64,000 nt of DNA, taken from contig NC_135555.1 of NCBI RefSeq assembly GCF_964340395.1, positions 8,027,431-8,091,430 of the forward strand, given 5' to 3'. Every line of letters begins with the position of its first letter. The stretch's first letter is position 1. The position numbers and the translations under genes were made by a program. Origin of the DNA: Glandiceps talaboti (Eukaryota; Hemichordata; Enteropneusta; Spengelidae). A model generated the notes under the pieces. That model made no database searches. It was not told the origin of the DNA and saw only the letters and a list, made by a program, of their open reading frames with translations. Shown here piece by piece: positions 56,958-64,000 of the stretch.

Positions 56958-59900
56958 TTACTGTGCTAAATTCAGAGTTTCTAATTTGTTGTGCAACAAT
57001 GTGTTCCTATACAGTACGAAATTAGTCAGACAAAGACTATTCTCTGGTCTTCTAACATTTTTTGCTTGCACAGAAACTGCACACATACACACACCATCCA
57101 AGCACTGACCACATTTACAATCACAGTTCACAACATCAAACTGACTATATCCACTTTGTAAATTAAACAAAACTTTATTTCAAAGCACCTCCATACAAAT
57201 CAAGCAACAAGAATAACTCAAAACTGAAGCTTTTCATTTCTTCTCATTTTGAACCATCATTCTATGCATCTTGAGAGAAGGCATTTACCGGTATCTTCAT
57301 ATATCTGACGGCATAAGAACCAGAGAATGTACATTAGAATCATATACCACAAGGTTACAAGTGGACACACAATCATGGCCTTACAAAGTTTCTCAGTCCA
57401 ACCAATCAACACTGCTTTTCAGCCTGGGGCGGTAAAGACTATCATCATAGACACTTTGTCAACAAGTATCAATTCAATTCAATTCAATAACTTTATTTAT
57501 CCCAAATGGGCAATTCATGGTTTCTGGATTATCAGAGAAGAGGTCACAAGGTGGGAAAATAAAATGTCATGCAAATGAGCAGATTTAGAAATTAATGACC
57601 AAATAGTCTTATGTATTGTATTCTTTTCAGATAAGGTCTCTCATAAATTAGAAGCACCGAGGCTTTGCAAATTTATATCACTTTATCACAAATATTTATG
57701 TGAAGACTTTGACCACTTCATTGCTTCTTGTTTCCTAAAAATATGTCTACAACATGCATTTCATTTCAGTTCATGACAACTGAAGTGCTGTAGTGATACT
57801 ATGGTGAACACATTGGACTGTAAATGTTTACCTCGAGAAGTGGTTAGAACAGATCCCTGAAACAGGAGTAACGTCACTCAACATCAGATTTGCAAGGTCT
57901 TACTTCTGGTGTATTCTTCTCTTGTGATCTGTATCTACATCCACAGTAATGTGAAAGTCTGAAGTTAAAGAAAAAATACTATAGTATTAGTGATTATGTG
58001 AAGACATTGTAGGGAGTTAATCCTGTTTGGTTCAACGTTTTGTACCGCACGCACACACAGACACACACACACACACACCACCACCACCACCACGGTAGGA
58101 AGAGGATTAACTTGGTAACAGAAATCATGGGCAAGCTTGTCACAATCAGGAGAACACAAGTCTTCACAGAAATCAGAACAGGTCTGTGAGTGTATGGATC
58201 TCATCATACTGTGACAAAGTCAACATATTACAGCTTTAGAAACACTTAGGAGAGGTTCCTTGCTTTCCTTCAAAAATGCATGTTTAGTCATTTGTATTGC
58301 ACTCATCATGGCCTCAAAACAGTTCCAAGAACATCACAGATTTAAACAGTGTTTTATTTAAGGGCGGTAAGTAGGTAAAATCTACCGGGGTTCCCCACCT
58401 AAACTATGATACATTGCATGGGAAGCACTACCAGTTTTACCTCTTTCCCCCTTTCTGTTACCGGGGTTCCCAAACCTTAGCAAAAACACTGTTAAAATAT
58501 CTTTTGTAATCACCTGTTTGCACTTGGAGCCCCTTCCATATTATCACCACAGTTCAGCTACCTGTAACATAATATATAAATATTATCAATACTTGTGACA
58601 ATTAAAATCTCTCAATTGAAGGATAGTTCTTGTATGATATGCTGCATGAGCTCAGAAGCTAATACATTGTGGTAATCAAAAGCTGATATTGCATCGCATC
58701 ATACGAACGAGACATTATATCATCACTGCTCATCACTTAAGTTGAAACTTAACAACAATGGTAAGACAAGAAGGTCAGATCCATGCTAGGGCAGGGTTGA
58801 AATTAATACAGACAGGCCATGAAAGGAAAGTATGATACATTCAACAACTGTGGCTCCTGAGGAGATGGCATGTATAGTATTACACTAAGCAAGCTTCAAT
58901 GACACCAAAATACCAAGCATTTAATACTGAACAGTCTGGTTTAACATGGACGTGACATTGAACAAAATGTATTCCAATGGCTCTTAGATTATTCTGTCGC
59001 AGGAATAAATATGTACCAAAGAATTGTGGAATGCTGGATGTGAATGACTTCTTGTAGCAACAATGTGGTAAAGACCCCCCCAACTCCTCCACTCTCAATT
59101 GATTTATCTTATGCTCACAAGAGGGGGTGGTGGACAACTTTACAGAGGTTGAAGACTGAATGTTTTCATCTTCCGTCCTCCAGTTGTTCAAGGAATTACA
59201 CATCAAGGCATGACATGTGTTATTTCACTTACAATGTTATCCATGGTATGTCTAAAGAATCACACACGTGCCTGTGTAACTAGAAGTAGGACCTTGTATG
59301 TACAGATGAACTACTTCTTCCTCAATGTTGCAACCTTGAATAAACCCTGGGAATATAGAAATAGATTAGCCATGCTATATAAAGAGTGCACACTGCTCAT
59401 TTAATGAAAATAGTGTTCAGTAACATTGTATTGTATTACCTCATACATTTTCTGAACTTGCACTTGTTTCAAACTTTTCTCAAAGTTTGGTAGCTATGAA
59501 GAACTTGTGTTTGTACAAGTAAATCACATCAGGGGTCAAGAATTTTGGTCAAATTGTTTAAATATTTGTCATAAATTCTCAGCCTGGTCCTTTCTCTCTC
59601 AATTTCTGGTATTACATCCTGTAGTATGGCAGATAAGGTTATCCTACCCTTGAGAACTAGAATGCAGCACTGGATATTGCATAGTGGTAAATAACTGGGT
59701 TACACAGTTCAGAGTCAAATTTATACTTGTACAAAACTACTCCCCTGTGTGAAATACAGTTGCATATTAGGCCACGCAACACTTCATAAATGCTAGATTG
59801 CTGTATCACAGTATACCGTTTGTTGGCACATTAAATAGGGCGACCTATGAATGACCTCGTCACACAATGAATGGCAAGAATCTCCAAGACCTATTCTATA

Positions 59901-62900
59901 GGAAGGTGACTGAACATGAAAAAGCCTATACTAAAGAAAATCCTTCAAAACAGCCTTCTTACCTTGATTGACTCAGTGGATCAAATGCTGACTTAGTAGT
60001 AGACACTATTCACACGTCACATTCCAGTGAATACATGGAAGCAATCTTGAATGGTGCTGAGGTCAACAAAATACAGAAAGCTAGACACTTCAGGGCAAAG
60101 CTTTTCTTCTAGCAGTTTCTTGATATGCTAACCAGTCAGATTGGCGACTCTGAAAACCTTTGTGGGAAGGAACAAGAGAAAGCCCAAGGTTAAGATTAAT
60201 TATACAACTTGCCAAGAAAGGGAGAACACACTTTCTCTTTTTCAATGGACATTTCTTAGAGTTTCAGCATGTATGGATGAAATGATTACGTTGGATAGCT
60301 GAAACAAAATTTCACAAATCTACAAAATAATAAAGTAATACTGGTCTCAGAATCATACTTAGGTCAGCAATGTATTTCAGACATATGCTTATCTCAATGA
60401 AGTACAATCATCATAGACCAACCAACCACAAGTTTTCTCAAACCCAATCTCGTAGTTACGAGTAGCCAATCAGAATCTGTCTTACTATACTCAGCATGAT
60501 TTCTTTCTAGCGCTTACGTTTACGGCCATTTTTCTTTTGTGACACCCACTACTTACATCTGACACAAGACCACAAGTTTTCTCAACCCCAATCTCATACT
60601 TTATGAGTAGCCAATCAGAATCTCCCTTACAATATAACACTCGATGTTTGAAAGTGAAAGAAAGAGAACCACCAAACCATAATGATAACATCATTGTCTG
60701 CACTCTGTGCTCAAGCACTTTTTTGAACAGAACGCTCTGAAGCACTGTACCCATAATGTTTTAGTGCATTACACATTTTCATTCATTGAGTAAATTCACT
60801 GTGTTCTCGTGAGCCTCAAGAAAACCTATGGTATTGTGTCAGATGTAGGTAACGGGCACTCACATATGAAGATAAATGTAAGTGCTAGGAAGAAATTGCA
60901 CCCAGTACACTACATCAGATTTGGATCAACCCAGCTCTTTCAGTGTTTCTGAACAGAACACAGTGGCTTAAAATTGAAAATCGATTTTCATTGACTGATA
61001 AAAGGCATGTTTTATAGAAACATAATGCGAAGACACCCAATTTCCATAATCTGGCTTGTAACACTACACAATTTTCAGCAAGTTAGAGAACCCAAATGTT
61101 GAGAACAAATCTTCAACTTACAGCTTCTTTTAAATGATACCGAGGGTTCTAGTAGATTTTATCTATGTGCTACTTATAACATAAGTAACTCGTGGGGAAA
61201 AAAAAGATGCAACTACCTGATGGAGATGTGTCATCCTCTTGATAATCTTGTGAATGTCCAGTCTGTAACCTGGTTGATAGGGAAGAATGAAAGCATAATC
61301 AGATTTCTGACAAGATATAACTATATGCCAGGATTCAGTAGGGAGAACACACTGAGATGGTACCACTCAGGCAAATCTAACAGGAACAAGTTTTCATCTT
61401 CGTTCATGAGAACTCGAAGCGAGCTAGGGTTATATTGTCATCATCGTGGATAGTAATTCACTGAGAAATCCTATTATATCTTAGTGTATTTTGTCACATG
61501 TTACAAAAGTGCTTCCTAAGTTTCCACAAAGTTTAAGAATCATGATTTACAGAACAATTCCAGTACAGCATTGATATATCAAAATTTTGTGAAATTTCAA
61601 AATTCAATGCCTTGTGTTAATTCAGGGATGTCACCTACCTGATTAAAGCATGTGATTCTTTCAAAGTCTTCATCTGTTAAATGAGAAAAGAAAATGAAAA
61701 CACATTACCTTCTGGCAAGGTATAAGACTAAATATATGTTGGCAGAAAGTTAACACTGAGATGGTACCACTCAGGCAAATCTAACAGGAACAAGTTTTCA
61801 TCTTCGTTCACGTGAACTCGAAGCGAGCTAGGATTATATTGTCATCACCGTGGTTACCACTCAGGTGTAATTCATTTTAACTAATGATTACTCAGTATTG
61901 CTTTTGCATCTTGAAAGCAGGTCTGAAGGGTGAAGTGGATTTTGAAATTGAGAGTAAAACTTGACAAGAGTACATGCTGAGAAAAATGAAATACGCAATT
62001 TGGGATTTTCTTATACATACATACACACACACACTTGACTTGGTTTGGTTAATTAGGATTTACAGTGAATATCTGACCAACTTTCCATCAGATTGTTTTA
62101 AATTTCAAATATATTTGCTCACTAGCTTTGCTGCAGTGATTGGTCGATAAAACCACTCCAGTGGCTATACAATTCTATCTAATTGTATTGTGTTAGAGGG
62201 TCTAATCCAATCCACTGCAGGGTTCTCCACAATTTAGAAAAATACAGGGGCGCCCTAATTTGCATATGTATTTGCATATCATTAGCATATTTCCAGATCA
62301 TAATATTAGGAAGTGAAAAAAGTTTCCAAAATCAAAAACTCCTATTTTATTCATTCAGCAAACTAAAATGTACTGAAATGTATTGTAATCACCAATTTCC
62401 AAACCTTTCACATAATACACAATGTAAAAATTTCAGGAAGGAGGTTGACAGTTACACAAACGATGTTATAGTAATGTTGGCAAGCATGTTTTACACACAG
62501 GAGTGACAACACATGGCATTGTTGATGTACATGTATGCACCTCTAGGCTAGCTATCACTTAGTTTTGAGTTGTTGGTTTCACCTTGTAAATGTGCATGTC
62601 ATTCATAAAAATTAATTGAAAACAATTCATTTTCCTTTATTTCTCTAAAATTTGATACCCTTTTAATTTTCATGAATGGAAAATGATTTTTCATCCAAAT
62701 TTGCCGGAAATACGTACATTTTTAATGTGACAAATTTGGGCTAAGAATAACCGAATACGTTCAGTGCAAATGTACAGTAACAAACATGGCTGCCACATCG
62801 GAGCTACCTCGTGGTACTACGATCGCGATTCACATCCAAACGTGATCATTTAGGACATAAATTTTACCATGGAACCGTACCGGAGTAGTTATTTCTAAAG

Positions 62901-63531
62901 AACATGTATAAATTTTAGGATTTTGTTCGTATTTATCGATACAATACGAAAATTGCCGTGACATCGTACATCGTATGCGTACTGTATTACGTATACGGGA
63001 AGGCTTGGAAATTACCGGCTTGATATACCCGGCCATAGAAACTACCAACGTACCGTCTTCTACTTTACGACGGTACTACATTTACTGTTTTTGTTTCGGC
63101 TACCATTGTTATAATCAAGGCGATAAATAAGTTCATAAATGATGATAGACGCAGTGTCGCTGTTCACTTCCTTCATTAACGGCATTGAATAGAATCTCTT
63201 GAAGACGTTCACACCAAAACAAAGGGGCGCTGAACGCAAACAGAGGGGCGGTTCTGTAAACAGAGGGGCGGTGCGCCCCTCAAAAACCCCTCGTGGAGAA
63301 CACTGCACTGCTCCCCAGCTTGATTAGAATTGTTCAACTGGTCCAGCAAACTGTCACACTGGATATGCAGATTACAATGCAGTGCCAAGTTGAGAATCTA
63401 TCAGCCACTGATGGGCCAAGTACTTGAATTACAAACTTCATCATCTTTATTACATACCTTGGTATAATTAACCTTGGTTCCAGGAATTCTTCTCACTTCC
63501 CAATATTCCATTACCTCCATGGAATTCCACC
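56958..63531 (-). CDS. Tentative partial gene, unidentified cysteine-rich protein
   Basis: I cannot name this gene. On the minus strand, seven short segments have GT-AG borders (one donor unsettled) and open frames: 63458-63531 (GWNSMEVMEYWEVRRIPGTK..), 61639-61673 (MKTLKESHALIR), 61217-61269 (LQTGHSQDYQEDDTSPS), 59963-60005 (STTKSAFDPLSQS), 58514-58557 (NCGDNMEGAPSAN), ~58094-58208 (SQTCSDFCEDLCSPDC, DKLAHDFCYQ), 57904-57958 (FHITVDVDTDHKRRIHQ) and a terminal 56958-57153 (NCDCKCGQCLDGVCMC) ending TAA. Phases agree for the first four in a row and for the 58514/58208 and 57904/57153 junctions; two links are missing or have a weak donor, so at least one exon is undetected and the 5' end lies beyond the window or is unseen. 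Clustered cysteines suggest a secreted or extracellular domain near the C-terminus. Some exons could be chance. Confidence 0.4.
57470..57525. repeat. AATTC repeat with retroposon-tail look
   Basis: (AATTC)n followed by 'ATAACTTTATTTATCCCAAA' and 'TGGGCAATTCATGG' looks like the 3' end of a LINE/SINE; a similar unit with AGATT repeats lies at 31364-31400. Confidence 0.5.
60424..60645. repeat. Two-copy direct repeat, ~145-bp spacing
   Basis: 'CCACAAGTTTTCTCAAMCCC', 'AATCTC' and 'GAGTAGCCAATCAGAATCT' occur at about 60424 and again at about 60570. Confidence 0.75.
61340..61860. repeat. Direct repeat of ~100 bp, 400 bp apart
   Basis: 'CACTGAGATGGTACCACTCA', 'GGCAAATCTAACAGGAACAA', 'GTTTTCATCTTCGTTCA' and 'GAACTCGAAGCGAGCTAGG' are at 61350-61450 and again at 61755-61855 with about 5 differences. 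CTCGAAGCGAG itself is a small palindrome. The pair surrounds the proposed exon at 61639-61673. Confidence 0.85.
62213..63309. mobile_element. ~1.1-kb element with CACTGCAGGGTTCTCCAC inverted ends
   Basis: Left end CACTGCAGGGTTCTCCACAA and right end (inward on the other strand) CAGTGCAGTGTTCTCCACGA are inverted repeats of about 18 bp with two mismatches, followed on both sides by AGGGGCGC-type sequence. The right end has three copies of 'ACAGAGGGGCG'. CAGNG..TTCTCC ends suggest a hAT relative, but no clean 8-bp target duplication is seen and there is no transposase. It lies inside an intron of the tentative gene. Confidence 0.6.
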
Positions 63532-64000
63532 CTGTCATACCAAATTGTGAAGGTTACAATATAGTAAGTAAAAGTAGGAATGTGCGTGCCTGCATATGTG
63601 TGTGTGTGTGTGTGCAGGAGGGGGGGGGGGGGAACAATGTTTTTCTGACCATTCTAGAATTGTTTCGTCTGTTTTAGTTATGGCATGTTTTGAGCGTTGC
63701 TGGGTGGTTTTTTTTTGTTTTTTGTTTTTTGTTTGGGGGGGGGGGGGGTTTAAAAAATAAAACGTAATAAAATATATAATCAGGTAAACCTGTTAGTACA
63801 TCTGGTACCACCTGGCATCCCTCAACCTCCTTTAAATTTTGTCATGCCAAGTTTTCTGACACTCTTCATTACCAAGGCACACACATTGAAATAAAGGAAT
63901 GCTTGGTTAGATTTATTGATAACTGATGCAATAGTCTGGATGCCAATGTGGTATATGAATAATCTCTAACCCAAAAGAGATATTTTTATTAGATTTAGGA
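63532..64000. other. Right end of window
   Basis: Nothing supportable beyond simple repeats. The 5' part of the tentative minus-strand gene would lie here or outside. Confidence 0.4.
63594..63630. repeat. (GT)n-(G)n microsatellite
   Basis: GT repeats followed by a G run of about 11, then a further T8/G11 cluster at 63710-63750. Confidence 0.9.

Noticed and set aside
62785-62844. ATG in strong context (AACATGGCTGCC) suggesting a first exon on the plus strand
   Set aside because: Frame closes after 19 codons with no donor, and it lies inside a transposable element.

Overview
The window is eukaryotic nuclear DNA from an animal, most likely a marine invertebrate (lophotrochozoan or invertebrate deuterostome; I cannot place it further). 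Genes are split by spliceosomal introns with clean GT-AG borders, the DNA is AT-rich, and the gaps are full of short inverted-repeat elements, minisatellites and microsatellites. There is no bacterial operon structure. Most open frames in all six frames are chance or repeat frames; the real genes had to be assembled exon by exon.

Three genes can be assembled completely. (1) 4051-14892, + strand: a 15-exon, 602-residue SAMHD1 orthologue (SAM domain plus HD-domain dNTP triphosphohydrolase) with all metal-binding residues and a conserved C-terminal TPxK site. (2) 25262-28577, - strand: a two-coding-exon, 557-residue transcription-factor-like protein with five C2H2 zinc fingers and a short conserved-looking N-terminal domain, plus a 5' non-coding exon at 29287 carrying an 8-codon upstream ORF. 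(3) 34977-51670, - strand: a 14-exon, 713-residue sodium/myo-inositol cotransporter (SLC5A3/SMIT1-like). Gene 1 converges on gene 2 across about 10 kb of repeats; genes 2 and 3 lie in tandem. A fourth, partial, unidentified cysteine-rich gene is proposed on the - strand between 56958 and 63531 from phase-compatible exons.

Region by region: 1-4050 no gene, repeats; 4051-15400 SAMHD1 and its 3' UTR; 15400-25260 gene-free, with MITE-like elements and a 1-kb minisatellite; 25262-29370 zinc-finger gene; 29400-34970 gene-free, with a 51-bp minisatellite; 34977-51670 transporter, with very long introns 1 and 2; 51850-55040 a hairpin element followed by a 3-kb fold-back transposon only about 380 bp upstream of the transporter start; 55040-64000 tentative gene plus repeats.

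The two most unusual things are: (a) the fold-back element at 52050-55037, which has a 6-bp target duplication, long arms built of phased 21-bp subrepeats, and a GC-rich captured fragment encoding most of a SAM domain in both arms; and (b) repeated local duplication of the 3' ends of exons together with their 5' splice sites into the following intron, seen at SAMHD1 exon 13 (and partly exon 5) and as multi-copy arrays after transporter exons 7 and 12. The genes do not form a pathway; they are neighbours in an ordinary animal chromosome region.
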